A stretch of 64,000 bases of DNA from contig NZ_BBWR01000012.1 in NCBI RefSeq assembly GCF_001463905.1, forward strand, positions 248,001 to 312,000. Direction: 5' to 3'. This document shows positions 7,675-15,291 of this stretch, piece after piece. The first letter of the stretch is position 1. Each line of letters opens with the position of its first letter. Below the pieces are notes generated by a model, which saw nothing but the letters and a program-made list of their open reading frames with translations, had not been told where the DNA came from and did no database searches. This DNA is from Aureimonas frigidaquae. GTDB lineage: Bacteria; Pseudomonadota; Alphaproteobacteria; Rhizobiales; Rhizobiaceae. The translations under genes were made by a program, and so were the position numbers.

Positions 7675-9171
7675 ATGCTCGACGGTTTTCTTCTAGGCCT
7701 GCATTCGTTCACCTCCCTGGCCGTCGTGGCGGGGCTTCTTGGCGGCGTTCTCGTCGGCTATCTGGTCGGCGCGTTGCCGGGCTTGTCGGCCGGGGTCGGA
7801 ATGGCGCTGCTAATCCCATTCACATTCGGCCTGGACCCGGTCGTTTCGGTTGTCATGCTGGTGACGCTTTACATGGCGTCCGAGTATTCCGGTGCCATTC
7901 CCGCCATTCTTGTGAACACGCCCGGCGAACCGTCGTCCGCGGTGACCGCGCTTGACGGGTATCCGATGCGCCTGCGCGGCGAGGCCGGACAGGCGCTGAC
8001 CCTGTCCATTCTCGGATCGGCGGTGGGTTCCGTCCTCTCCACTATCCTCCTGGTCCTGACGGTCAGCTGGATGACGAAGGTGGCATTGGCCTTCGGCCCG
8101 GCAGAGTATTTTGCTCTCGCGGTACTTGGCCTCAGCCTTGTCTCGACGCTTTCCGGCCACTCGGTGATACGCGGCTTTGTCGCGCTCCTTTTCGGGCTCC
8201 TGCTGACGACAATCGGCACCGACCCGGTCGATGGCATACCCAGATTTGCCTTCAACGACGGGCTCCTCGGCGGCATACCGTTCATCGCAGCCCTAATTGG
8301 CCTGTTCGCACTCTCGGAAGTCCTGGTGATGCTGGAAACCACGGACGAGAAGCCGGCGCCACTGAAGGCGATGTCCGGCGTTCTTGGCCAGTTCAGCCTG
8401 TTGCGACCGCATGGCGGCAACATGGTTCGGTCGACCCTTATCGGCTACATCCTCGGAGTCATTCCAGGGGCTGGCGCAACGATCGCTTCCCTGACCGCCT
8501 ATTCGGTGCAGCGACGCATATCCAAGTCGCCGGAAACGTTCGGAAAAGGAAACCCGGAAGGTCTCGTCGCCGCCGAGACAGCCAACAACGCGTGCATGCC
8601 AGGCGCGCTTGCGCCGATGCTGGCCCTCGGCATCCCCGGCAAGGCATCAACCGCAGTGCTTGTCGGGGCTTTGGCAATCCATGGCGTGCAGCCCGGCCCA
8701 TTGATTTTCAGCCAGCATCCCGAGGTGCCGTATTCGATTTACGTCGCGCTGCTGCTCGGCATGCCGTTCATGGTTGCGCTCGGCCTTTTCGGCTCGCGCC
8801 TGTGGGTCAAGCTTACTCTCATACCACGAGGCGTCGTCGCGGCGATGGTGTGTGCCACGTGCCTTCTCGGAACCTATGCCGAGTCGAACGACATCTTCAG
8901 CATATGGATTGCCGTCGCCTTCGGTATTATTGGCTACGTCCTGCAGAAAGTCGAAATAGAGCCGGCGCCGATCGTCCTCGCTTTGGTGCTCGGATACATG
9001 ATGGAATCCAACTTCAGGCGCGCCCTTGTCGGCTCAGGCGACGACTATGCCGTTTTCGCGACAAGCCCCATCTCGCTCGTATGCCTGATCCTGGCCGTTA
9101 TCGTGTTCGTTCTCCCGTTGATCGGAAGCCTGATGTCCAGGCAGCCCGACACGTCGCAGGCCGGAGACTGA
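7675..9171 (+). CDS. tctA: Tripartite tricarboxylate transporter large permease
   Basis: The 498-residue multi-span permease carries the two TctA signatures: GALPGLSAGVGMALLIPFTF near the N terminus, and VIPGAGATIASLTAYSVQRR in the middle of the protein. A reading frame extends upstream inside tctB, but the ATG at 7675 has a GAGGT ribosome-binding site and gives the normal family length. Together with TctC and TctB it forms a secondary, ion-driven importer in the inner membrane. It ends 4 bases before the convergent thioesterase gene. Confidence 0.92.
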   Translation: MLDGFLLGLHSFTSLAVVAGLLGGVLVGYLVGALPGLSAGVGMALLIPFTFGLDPVVSVVMLVTLYMASEYSGAIPAILVNTPGEPSSAVTALDGYPMRLRGEAGQALTLSILGSAVGSVLSTILLVLTVSWMTKVALAFGPAEYFALAVLGLSLVSTLSGHSVIRGFVALLFGLLLTTIGTDPVDGIPRFAFNDGLLGGIPFIAALIGLFALSEVLVMLETTDEKPAPLKAMSGVLGQFSLLRPHGGNMVRSTLIGYILGVIPGAGATIASLTAYSVQRRISKSPETFGKGNPEGLVAAETANNACMPGALAPMLALGIPGKASTAVLVGALAIHGVQPGPLIFSQHPEVPYSIYVALLLGMPFMVALGLFGSRLWVKLTLIPRGVVAAMVCATCLLGTYAESNDIFSIWIAVAFGIIGYVLQKVEIEPAPIVLALVLGYMMESNFRRALVGSGDDYAVFATSPISLVCLILAVIVFVLPLIGSLMSRQPDTSQAGD

Positions 9172-9175
9172 CGGA

Positions 9176-9625
9176 TTAGGGGGCTGGGTTCACACCCAGC
9201 CTCTTCCAGATCCCCTTTGCGGTCGCAATCGTTCGATTGCCCGCCATCAGTTCGCATTCCATGAACACGATGGAAGACGTCGATCTAACGATCGTCGGCC
9301 GGGTGGTCACGACCTCGTCGATTCCGCATTGAGAAACGAAATGCATGTCGAACTGAATCGTGGCGATCGGCTCCGGTCCGAACGCGTCTCTTATGGACTG
9401 GCCCATGGCGCGATCGGCGAAGGTCATCAACATGCCGCCCTGCACCGCTCCGCGTGTGTTGCGATGTTTGCCCTCGGTCAAAAACCCATAGAGCGGCACA
9501 GATCCGTCGCGCTTTACGAAGATGGGGCCGACATGGCCGATGAAGCCGTCATCCGGCATCGGTTTCCAACCCTCCTCGGCAGCGAGCATCCTCACCTCCC
9601 ACGGTGTGCTTTGCATTGAAGGCAT
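9176..9625 (-). CDS. PaaI-type hot-dog thioesterase
   Basis: The 149-residue single hot-dog protein has the PaaI-family core RGAVQGGMLMTFADRAMG, with the glycine-glycine and acidic residue of the active-site helix, and a C-terminal strand ending IATAKGIWKRLG. Such enzymes hydrolyse acyl- or aryl-CoA esters and often rescue CoA in degradative pathways. It is transcribed toward tctA and has its own operator-like repeat 19 bases upstream of its start, linking it to the acyl-CoA cluster. Confidence 0.8.
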   Translation of the reverse strand: MPSMQSTPWEVRMLAAEEGWKPMPDDGFIGHVGPIFVKRDGSVPLYGFLTEGKHRNTRGAVQGGMLMTFADRAMGQSIRDAFGPEPIATIQFDMHFVSQCGIDEVVTTRPTIVRSTSSIVFMECELMAGNRTIATAKGIWKRLGVNPAP

Positions 9626-9643
9626 AACAGCTCTGTCGATTCG

Positions 9644-9661
9644 TAGCTGCTATCGCGACTA
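9644..9661. promoter_or_regulatory. Third, shorter copy of the cluster operator-like repeat
   Basis: TAGCTGC (9644-9650) and GCGACTA (9655-9661) resemble the arms of the palindrome at 6030 but with a 4-base instead of a 7-base inner gap. The site ends 19 bases upstream of the thioesterase start, so a bound protein would block its transcription or translation start. Confidence 0.35.
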
Positions 9662-9900
9662 CTTTATCTGTAAGACGCTGAGGATGGAAATCGCGAGCAG
9701 GCGAGAAAAGCGATGTCGAGCACGATAGAGAAGTTTCAGCTGACTGGCGTACGCATGGCCCCAGTTCAAGGAGTATTATACATACTCGCTCTAATAAGAG
9801 TGGCGGGAGCTTTGGAAAGACGCCGCACTCCAAGCGCCAGAGACACCGCGACAATCAGGGTTAATTTATCTTGACTATGTAATATGCTGTAAACCATTAA

Positions 9901-9958
9901 CATCAGCGTATACCCTGAAGTTGGGTACTTGATGACGTGCTAACGCCGTCACATCCGG
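9901..9958 (+). repeat. Candidate serine-recombinase site, left copy
   Basis: The 58-base segment begins CATCA and GTATACCC and ends ACATCCGG. The same blocks at identical spacing occur in inverted orientation at 14558-14615, directly upstream of the recombinase gene. The copies agree at about 33 of 58 positions, concentrated in the ends. The left copy also has an internal imperfect inverted repeat (GTATACCC then GGGTAC, flanked by CATCA and TGATG). It resembles the dyad crossover and accessory sites used by small serine recombinases. Confidence 0.5.
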
Positions 9959-10409
9959 TTCGGAATTCCAAGATGTGACACAGAGAGCCGTTAGTTCAAA
10001 CGCTGAGGTTACAATCAGTGCCCTTCGTAGCTGGGGCAAGCCACTACAACCGCTTTGCGCCCCTTCTCGGTCGTTCACGGCACGCCTTCCAATTCCTGGA
10101 AGCGGACATCAGGCCAGCCACGTCAACTTTCGCTCAACGATTGAGGTGACTTCCAAGCATGCTCTAGAACGATCATGGCTCGGTGCGCTATGGGTAGTCT
10201 CCTTGCTTTTAATCCTTTTTACGTGCCGCCCGCATATTTGGAAGACCGCGAACGGCGGGGTCTGCGAAAGGCACACCCAAACCGAACCATAGTAAGCGGT
10301 TTGTGAAACGTCAGGTTTCTCCGGTTGCGGTCGTAGGAAGAGCGTGCCGTTCGTTCAGATTGAACTCTAATGGGATTCGCTCGTCGCCGGCTGTGTCTGC
10401 GGCGCGTGT

Positions 10410-10574
10410 ATGCATTACGCGATGGGCGAGGCAGCGAACGTTGAGCGTGAAGCTTCCATCAATTTGAGCTTTGCACTGCATGCTGAGCGTGGCACGCGGC
10501 GCTTTCGTTGGGGATACCGCGACGATCTCCTAGACCGAGAGCCGTATGGCTATGATACTGGCAATGCACCGTAA
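10410..10574 (+). CDS. Possible small ORF or gene remnant, 54 codons
   Basis: An ATG-initiated frame runs to a TAA 20 bases before the membrane-effector start. Its C-terminal half (RRFRWGYRDDLLDREPYGYD) has a protein-like composition, but I recognise no family. No clear ribosome-binding site is visible. It may be a degraded gene left from insertion of the island. Confidence 0.25.
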   Translation: MHYAMGEAANVEREASINLSFALHAERGTRRFRWGYRDDLLDREPYGYDTGNAP

Positions 10575-10594
10575 CGTTATGCTGCAGGTTGTTG

Positions 10595-11119
10595 ATGCCT
10601 TACTGGCCGCAGGTCAAAGCATTTCTGGACGTTGTCGGCTACGTGTCGACTGCAGTGGTCCTGGTGGGCGCACTATACGGTGGGTATCTCATCTTTTCCG
10701 GGTTCGTTCCCGTCCTGATCCGTCTGGGTAACGGGCTGACGAAGCGCAAAATCGCGATCTTCGCCAAGGGTGATGCCTTGAGTAGTCTCACCGCTCTCTT
10801 CGAGGATTCCGATCTTTTCGATGTGAAGAACGTTGTTCCGATCACCGACGTCCATGATATCGGCCGAGCAGAGAAGGCGAGCATTTTTTTGGTGCATTGG
10901 CCGGACTGGACGGAAAACATCCCGCAGATCCTGAGCCGCAAGGGGGACCGAACAGCTCTCATCATCTACGCGCCGCAAGGCCGCGGGCTCGTCTCGAACG
11001 AGGTGATTGCCGAACTAGAGAAGCACCGCAACGTGGTCTTGGCGAACCTTCGCGGCCGCTTGCTCAATGATGTCGTCACAAGCTTGATCACGACCGGGTA
11101 TGAGAAAGCAAAGAATTAG
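10595..11119 (+). CDS. Membrane-anchored Rossmann-like protein, candidate CBASS effector
   Basis: The 174-residue product (ATG at 10595 with GCAGG upstream; TTG codons 3 and 6 bases earlier are less likely) has one strong transmembrane segment at about residues 13-36 (VVGYVSTAVVLVGALYGG). A soluble domain of about 120 residues follows, with alternating strands (KIAIFA, NVVPI, SIFLVHW, TALIIYAP, NVVLANL), as in a receiver- or TIR-like Rossmannoid fold. It overlaps the CD-NTase gene by 20 bases, so the two are co-translated. In CBASS the partner of a cyclase is usually a nucleotide-activated effector, often membrane-bound. This one matches no effector family I can name, so the effector role is inference. 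Confidence 0.6.
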   Translation: MPYWPQVKAFLDVVGYVSTAVVLVGALYGGYLIFSGFVPVLIRLGNGLTKRKIAIFAKGDALSSLTALFEDSDLFDVKNVVPITDVHDIGRAEKASIFLVHWPDWTENIPQILSRKGDRTALIIYAPQGRGLVSNEVIAELEKHRNVVLANLRGRLLNDVVTSLITTGYEKAKN

Positions 11120-12419
11120 CGAGAAGCTGCGCACCTTCGCCAAGGATCACCTGTCGCCAACCGAGGCGGACCGACGGTTTGTCTCGCGCGTGTATGCAGC
11201 CGTCTGTGACGTGATCGGCGTGAATAACGCCTTGCAGATCGGCTCCTACCCACGCTTCACCGCGATCCGTCCGCTGCATGACTTGGATGTCCTTTACATC
11301 CTTGGCGACTGGAACCCGTTGGAGCATGATCCGTCGTCAGCCTTACGGGAGTTGGAGCGGCGACTGCTGGACGAATTCGAGAACCCGACGTCATACAGGG
11401 CCATGATCGAACTTCAGACGCATTCCGTTACGATCAGGTTCCTGGATGGCGAGGACGAGGTTTTCGCCATCGACGTCGTTCCGGCTTACAGGCATGGTCG
11501 CAACGATCGAGGCGAGGACATGTATGTGGTGCCGGAGATCGCCCGGGCCTCGCGCAGCGAACGCCGGCGCATCCGTGCCGCCGTCGCTCGCGGCGAGCGC
11601 GAAATGGCTTGGATCCGCTCGGATCCGCGCGGATACATCGCCGTCGCCCGGGACATGAACGCTACCAACTCAGACTTCCGGAAAGCCGTGAAGATTGCGA
11701 AGGGATGGCGGGCCGCATGCAAGCGGCAGGATGCAAGCTTCGCGCTCAAGTCCTTCCACCTCGAACAAGCCATTACGCGGTGGCTCACGCGCAATCCCCA
11801 TGCCGACATTTTCGACATGGTGTTTGCTGTCTTCTGTGATCTGCCGGACCTTATTCGTTATCCCCAAATTCCGGACCGGGCCGACCCGGCACGCAAGATC
11901 GACGACTATGTGCGCGGCATTACCGAGCAGGAGCGCCGGCAGATACTGGAAGCTCGCGACGGCTTCCTCATCGCGCTCGAGAACCTAGCCGAGCGGGATC
12001 CGGTCATCGCGTTGCTGCAGGCGCCGCGGCGCCGCCGTGCCAGCCCGAACGAAGCCTATCTGTTCGATCAGCGCATACCGGTGTTCTCAGAGCATGACTT
12101 CTCGATCATCGCCACGGCGCTGGAAAGACAGGGCAGCTTTCGGCGCTTCATCCTCGACATGATCGGCAGAATTCCTGTCGATCGCGCGATCGAGTTCCGA
12201 CTTGGAAGTGATGCGCCCGAAGCGGATCTGTTCAAGTGGAAGGTCAAGAATGACGACGCTTCAGCACAGCCGCGTGGGGAAATCACCGATCATCGAACGC
12301 TGCAGGACCCGGAGCATACGAAGTTCCGCGGTCACCACCATGTGGAGTGCTTCGCTATACGCGATGGCGTTTGCGTTGGTCGAACACGACAGAACGTCGT
12401 GCTGGATGCAACTTGGTGA
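11100..12419 (+). CDS. CD-NTase (SMODS nucleotidyltransferase) with C-terminal AGS-C-like sensor domain
   Basis: The 439-residue protein has the nucleotidyltransferase active site of cGAS/DncV-like enzymes: GSYPRFT (48-54), the metal-binding pair D61 and D63 in DLDV, and a third aspartate D125 in FAIDVVPA. A helical region follows. The last 60 or so residues (FKWKVKN, RGEI, EHTKFRGHHHVECFAI, RQNVVL) match the AGS-C type domain described for SMODS-associated conflict systems. The enzyme would make a cyclic or linear oligonucleotide signal on phage infection. With only one upstream partner gene and no E1/E2-like or HORMA genes, the locus resembles a minimal type I CBASS. All catalytic residues are present. 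Confidence 0.85.
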   Translation: MRKQRISEKLRTFAKDHLSPTEADRRFVSRVYAAVCDVIGVNNALQIGSYPRFTAIRPLHDLDVLYILGDWNPLEHDPSSALRELERRLLDEFENPTSYRAMIELQTHSVTIRFLDGEDEVFAIDVVPAYRHGRNDRGEDMYVVPEIARASRSERRRIRAAVARGEREMAWIRSDPRGYIAVARDMNATNSDFRKAVKIAKGWRAACKRQDASFALKSFHLEQAITRWLTRNPHADIFDMVFAVFCDLPDLIRYPQIPDRADPARKIDDYVRGITEQERRQILEARDGFLIALENLAERDPVIALLQAPRRRRASPNEAYLFDQRIPVFSEHDFSIIATALERQGSFRRFILDMIGRIPVDRAIEFRLGSDAPEADLFKWKVKNDDASAQPRGEITDHRTLQDPEHTKFRGHHHVECFAIRDGVCVGRTRQNVVLDATW

Positions 12420-12767
12420 AGCCGACCGCCTGATGCCCACTCGCTTGACTCTTGGCAAAAGGCGCGCAGCTTCCTCCGGGTTTACGAACGGTCGAACGCT
12501 GTCAGGATATTGGCAGGGAAGCGTGGAAAGCGGCTACTCGATGCCCTTTAAATGGCGTCCGCTCCGCGCCCGATTATCGGCGTTCGGGGCGGTCTTTGAT
12601 GACACTGTAAGCGGTCATATGCTCAGGATGTCCTCACGCCGTATAATGGGATCCATGCGCGCTTTGGAGATGCCTGCTAAGTAGACCCGAATTGAATAGG
12701 CGCGGTGGACGGCAATTGCGACATTCCCTAAATTGAACTCGCCTTCACGAGGGTATGGGAGTTAATG
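12420..12767. other. Gap between the CD-NTase and the RelE-like gene
   Basis: No gene is supported here. The CD-NTase frame stays open for about 40 codons after its stop, which is unremarkable at this base composition. A GGGAG ribosome-binding site for the next gene sits at 12757-12761. Nothing else is recognisable. Confidence 0.5.
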
Positions 12768-13043
12768 ATGACCACGGTACAACGACAGGAGAATGGTTCA
12801 AGCAATCTGCGCGTGCTCATAAGCAACACGGCAGCGAACATGATCTCGTCGCTGTACCCGTTCGATAAGTCCAAGGCAAACGCCGTGCGGGCGAAGGTCC
12901 AGTCGAGCGTGCTTAACCCGGCGAAGATCAAAAGAATCGTCGGCGTCGATAATGCCTTCGTCGCGCGTGCCGGGGATCTGCGTGTGGTCTTCAAGAACGA
13001 GGGCGACTCAGTCGTTATTACCTCAGTCGTCGCGAAGAATTGA
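12768..13043 (+). CDS. RelE/ParE-like small protein paired with the Shedu gene
   Basis: The 91-residue protein ends with a segment resembling the RelE/HigB toxin core: a helix-strand stretch (AKIKRIVG) followed by FVARAGDLRVVFKNEGD and a final strand VVITSVVAK. This matches the arginine-rich AGDLRVVF pattern of that superfamily. The ATG at 12768 is preferred over 12765 because its ribosome-binding site spacing is better. Its stop overlaps the Shedu start (TGATG), so the pair is co-translated. No antitoxin gene is visible. It could be a toxin-like subunit, a regulator of the nuclease, or a detached N-terminal domain of Shedu. Confidence 0.55.
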   Translation: MTTVQRQENGSSNLRVLISNTAANMISSLYPFDKSKANAVRAKVQSSVLNPAKIKRIVGVDNAFVARAGDLRVVFKNEGDSVVITSVVAKN

Positions 13044-13735
13044 TGGCCAAGCCCTATTTTAATTCCCACGATTTCAATTTAATGGGTGCGGAAGCTGAAG
13101 TAGCTGAATTCAAGATCATCCTTGAAACCAACACTGACCTTGCCGAGCGCAAACAGGTGCTGGAAAACTTCGACAAATGGCCCAATCTCTGCGCGATGAT
13201 GGGGCAGTACAATAGTCGCTTGGGCATTGGCGATCTGATAAAGCGCGAGTTTCGGGTCACCCCCCATTTCAGAACCGATCTTACCGTCCGCCGTGCCGGC
13301 ACCGACAACATCTGCCTGATCGAGTTCGAGGGCGCGTCCGATCGGCATATATTCGAAGACAGTGATCGCGGCGTCGACACTTGGGCGCGCCAATTCGAGA
13401 AGGGATTCAGTTAGGTAGTCGACTGGACCTGGGCGCTAGATCACTACCGCAAGATCGGCGATTACGTGGACGCCTTCGGCAGCGAGCGACCCAATATCGT
13501 AGGGGTGCTCGTGATCGGACGCTCATCCTCGCTGTCGACAGCAGTCCGCAAGGATCGATGGGAGTGGCGGCGGAACAAGGTCAAGGCCGACAGTTTCACG
13601 CTCACCCTCGTGACATTCGACGAGCTTTACCAAGACTTCGAAACGTGGATCGGCCTGAGAAAGATGGAGCCCGCAGTTCCCATGACGAACGGCGGCTTTC
13701 CCGCCTTTGGTCCCGGAAGCGGTCAGGGCGTCTGA
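13043..13735 (+). pseudogene. Shedu (DUF4263) nuclease gene interrupted by an in-frame amber codon
   Basis: One frame encodes a 230-codon Shedu-type nuclease but contains TAG at 13412-13414. The first 123 residues include the nuclease core strands (FRTDLTV and CLIEFEGA). The sequence after the stop continues the family pattern without shift: GFS-stop-VVDWTWALDHYRK, then GVLVIGR and WEWRRNKV. Family members normally have glutamine at the interrupted position, so a single CAG-to-TAG change explains the stop. The downstream half is otherwise intact, suggesting a recent mutation, a sequencing error or readthrough. Shedu proteins protect against phage. This short form lacks the long N-terminal domain of many members. 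Confidence 0.8.
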
Positions 13736-13949
13736 CGGCCATTCCGAACGTGAGCCACCGCGATATTGAACGTCTCCTTTGGGGCCGAACGCTAACGGTA
13801 GGCGGTAAAAAAAGGTCCGGTCTTCTTAAGGCATGCCGAAAGCGAACCACGGAGACTGCCGAACCAACCTTCGCCGTCCTCCGACAATGGCTGCTATCCG
13901 CCACATCTAGTGGGAAGCGGATTATCCGCTTACGGCCCCATTGCAGCCG

Positions 13950-14501
13950 TTAGGTCTGAAGCTCGCTGAGTATCCGGTAGACCTGCATGCGAGAACAGGC
14001 CATCTCGTTGGCGATTTGGCTGACCGGCACATTCGCTGCGGCCAGTTCCAGAACTTTCGCCCGGCTCACCCGGCGCTTGCCGCCCTGATAGATACCTTTC
14101 GATTTCGCGCGTTCGATGCCTTCGCGTTGCCGTTCCTTGATGAAGCGACGTTCCATCTGGGCAACCATGCCCAGCACGGTCAAAACCAAATGCCCCATCT
14201 CGCCGCGCGTTGAAACGTGCGGGTCAAGCACGGTTACGAACGCGCCCCGCTGTTCGCACTCGTGGATGACGTTCAGCACGTCGCGCGTGTCGCGACCAAG
14301 CCGATCAAGGCGGGTCACCACCAGTTCATCATCTGGCCGAAGGAAGTCGATGATCGTCGCCAGTTCAGCGCGCCCTTCACGCTTTGCACCAGACGCCTTC
14401 TCAGAGCGGATGATTGAACATCCCTCGGCGGTGAGCTTCGTCACCTGCAACTCGAGATCTTGGTCGAGCGTGCTAACCCGTGCGTACCCTATGCGTGCCA
14501 T
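13950..14501 (-). CDS. Serine recombinase (resolvase/invertase family)
   Basis: The 183-residue protein has the small serine-recombinase layout. The catalytic domain starts IGYARVST with nucleophile Ser10, followed by VTRLDRLGRDTRDV and MVAQMERRFIKERQREGIE. A C-terminal helix-turn-helix (VPVSQIANEMACSRMQVYRIL) follows. Such enzymes resolve, invert or integrate DNA at short dyad sites. A candidate site lies 57-114 bases upstream of its start, and an inverted partner lies at 9901, on the far side of the defence genes. It is full length and looks functional. Confidence 0.9.
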   Translation of the reverse strand: MARIGYARVSTLDQDLELQVTKLTAEGCSIIRSEKASGAKREGRAELATIIDFLRPDDELVVTRLDRLGRDTRDVLNVIHECEQRGAFVTVLDPHVSTRGEMGHLVLTVLGMVAQMERRFIKERQREGIERAKSKGIYQGGKRRVSRAKVLELAAANVPVSQIANEMACSRMQVYRILSELQT

Positions 14502-14557
14502 GTGTCACCTCAAGCTCTACGCCCGAGGCTACCAAGTCACAAATAGTCGCCGTCAAC

Positions 14558-14615
14558 CCGGATGTTACGATTCATCTGTATCAAAGCGAGCATCACATCC
14601 GGGTATACCGTGATG
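14558..14615 (-). repeat. Candidate serine-recombinase site, right copy (inverted)
   Basis: Read on the minus strand it begins CATCA and GTATACCC and ends ACATCCGG, with the same 35-base inner spacing as the left copy at 9901-9958. It contains two further dyads: CATCAC with GTGATG, and ACCCGGATGT (14556-14565) with ACATCCGGGT (14595-14604), a perfect 10-base inverted repeat. Its place just upstream of the recombinase gene is where res or crossover sites usually sit. Confidence 0.5.
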
Positions 14616-14706
14616 TGTCGCGATGGCAGTTTCCGGTCCCACTCAAGAAGTGACGTGAGCCGTCGAAGCTGCTTTGAAGTGGATATTGTGGAGCGCCTCT
14701 CCAGAC

Positions 14707-15138
14707 TCAAGCCTCCTCCTCGAGGTCGATCTGCGCGATACGCTGGGCGTTGTCATTTAGTCGGGCTGCAACGACGTGGCCAAGGCCGACTGCCGCCACG
14801 CATAAGATTACCGACAGGGCAACGTTCAGCGTCGCGCGCGGCACAGCGCCGACCCGCAGGAGATCGAGCGTCTGAAGGCTGAACGAGGAGAAGGTGGTGA
14901 AGCCGCCGCAGATCCCAATCATCACGAACAGACGAAGGTTCTCCGAAGCCGGGAAACGGCCCGAAGCGAGCGTGAGCGTCCCGAACAGCCCGATCGCGAA
15001 GGAACCCGCGATGTTGATGAGGATCGTGCCCCAGGGCAGATCACGGCTGATCGAAAGGGCGACAACCGAGATGGCGTAGCGCAAGAACGTGCCGAGCGCG
15101 CCGCCCAACATAACGATGACGCAGCTGGTGAAGGACAT
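14707..15138 (-). CDS. crcB: Fluoride ion channel CrcB/FluC
   Basis: The 143-residue protein has four hydrophobic segments and the family hallmarks GGALGTFLRYAIS, GTILINIAGSFAIGLF and CGGFTTFSSFSLQT, including the conserved Asn and the Phe-rich pore segment. It exports fluoride across the inner membrane as an antiparallel dimer. A fluoride riboswitch lies immediately upstream on the same strand, which confirms the function. The ribosome-binding site GATAGGAG (15152-15145) is complementary to the 3' part of that riboswitch. Confidence 0.95.
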   Translation of the reverse strand: MSFTSCVIVMLGGALGTFLRYAISVVALSISRDLPWGTILINIAGSFAIGLFGTLTLASGRFPASENLRLFVMIGICGGFTTFSSFSLQTLDLLRVGAVPRATLNVALSVILCVAAVGLGHVVAARLNDNAQRIAQIDLEEEA

Positions 15139-15144
15139 GCGGAT

Positions 15145-15208
15145 CTCCTATCAACATGGGTGCGCATACTCGGAAAAATCCGAGCATGCGCCGCGGTTTC
15201 GATAGGAG
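15145..15208 (-). promoter_or_regulatory. Expression platform sequestering the crcB ribosome-binding site
   Basis: In the transcript, CTCCTATC at the 3' end of the riboswitch (15208-15201) is perfectly complementary over 8 bases to GATAGGAG (15152-15145), the ribosome-binding site 6 bases before the crcB start. Between them a strong hairpin forms (GCGCAT, CTCGG, loop, CCGAG, ATGCGC; 15162-15191). Without fluoride the site would be buried. Fluoride binding recruits CTCCTATC into the aptamer and frees it. This is translational control inferred from complementarity. Confidence 0.65.
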
Positions 15209-15258
15209 TCATTAGCCCGACGCGGGCGGTTGCGGGGGAACCCCATCCCCGTAGCGAT
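15200..15258 (-). ncRNA. Fluoride riboswitch (crcB motif)
   Basis: On the minus strand the segment contains the crcB-motif blocks in order: GGGGATGGGGTTCCCCC, then AACCGCC, then GGGCTAATGACTCCTATC. These match the fluoride-aptamer consensus of GAUGG, UUCC.CC, AACCGCC and GGCUGAUGACUCCUAC with one substitution. It lies about 60 bases upstream of crcB and after the acfC stop, so it controls crcB and not acfC. Confidence 0.9.
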
Positions 15259-15291
15259 GGGATGGTAAAGCTCTCTCGCGAGGTTGGAAAG

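Larger units (their letters stand above)
9626..10594. other. Gene-poor stretch containing a candidate recombination site
   Basis: No convincing long gene lies between the thioesterase and the CBASS-like pair. The first 300 bases are more AT-rich than the neighbours. The stretch holds the operator-like repeat at 9644, the 58-bp candidate recombinase site at 9901-9958 and one short open frame at 10410-10574. The rest shows nothing recognisable. It is probably the left junction of the defence island. Confidence 0.6.

Noticed and set aside
12417-12560. Possible C-terminal extension of the CD-NTase by stop-codon readthrough
   Set aside because: The frame stays open for about 40 codons after the TGA, but this is expected by chance at this GC content and the AGS-C-like domain already ends normally.
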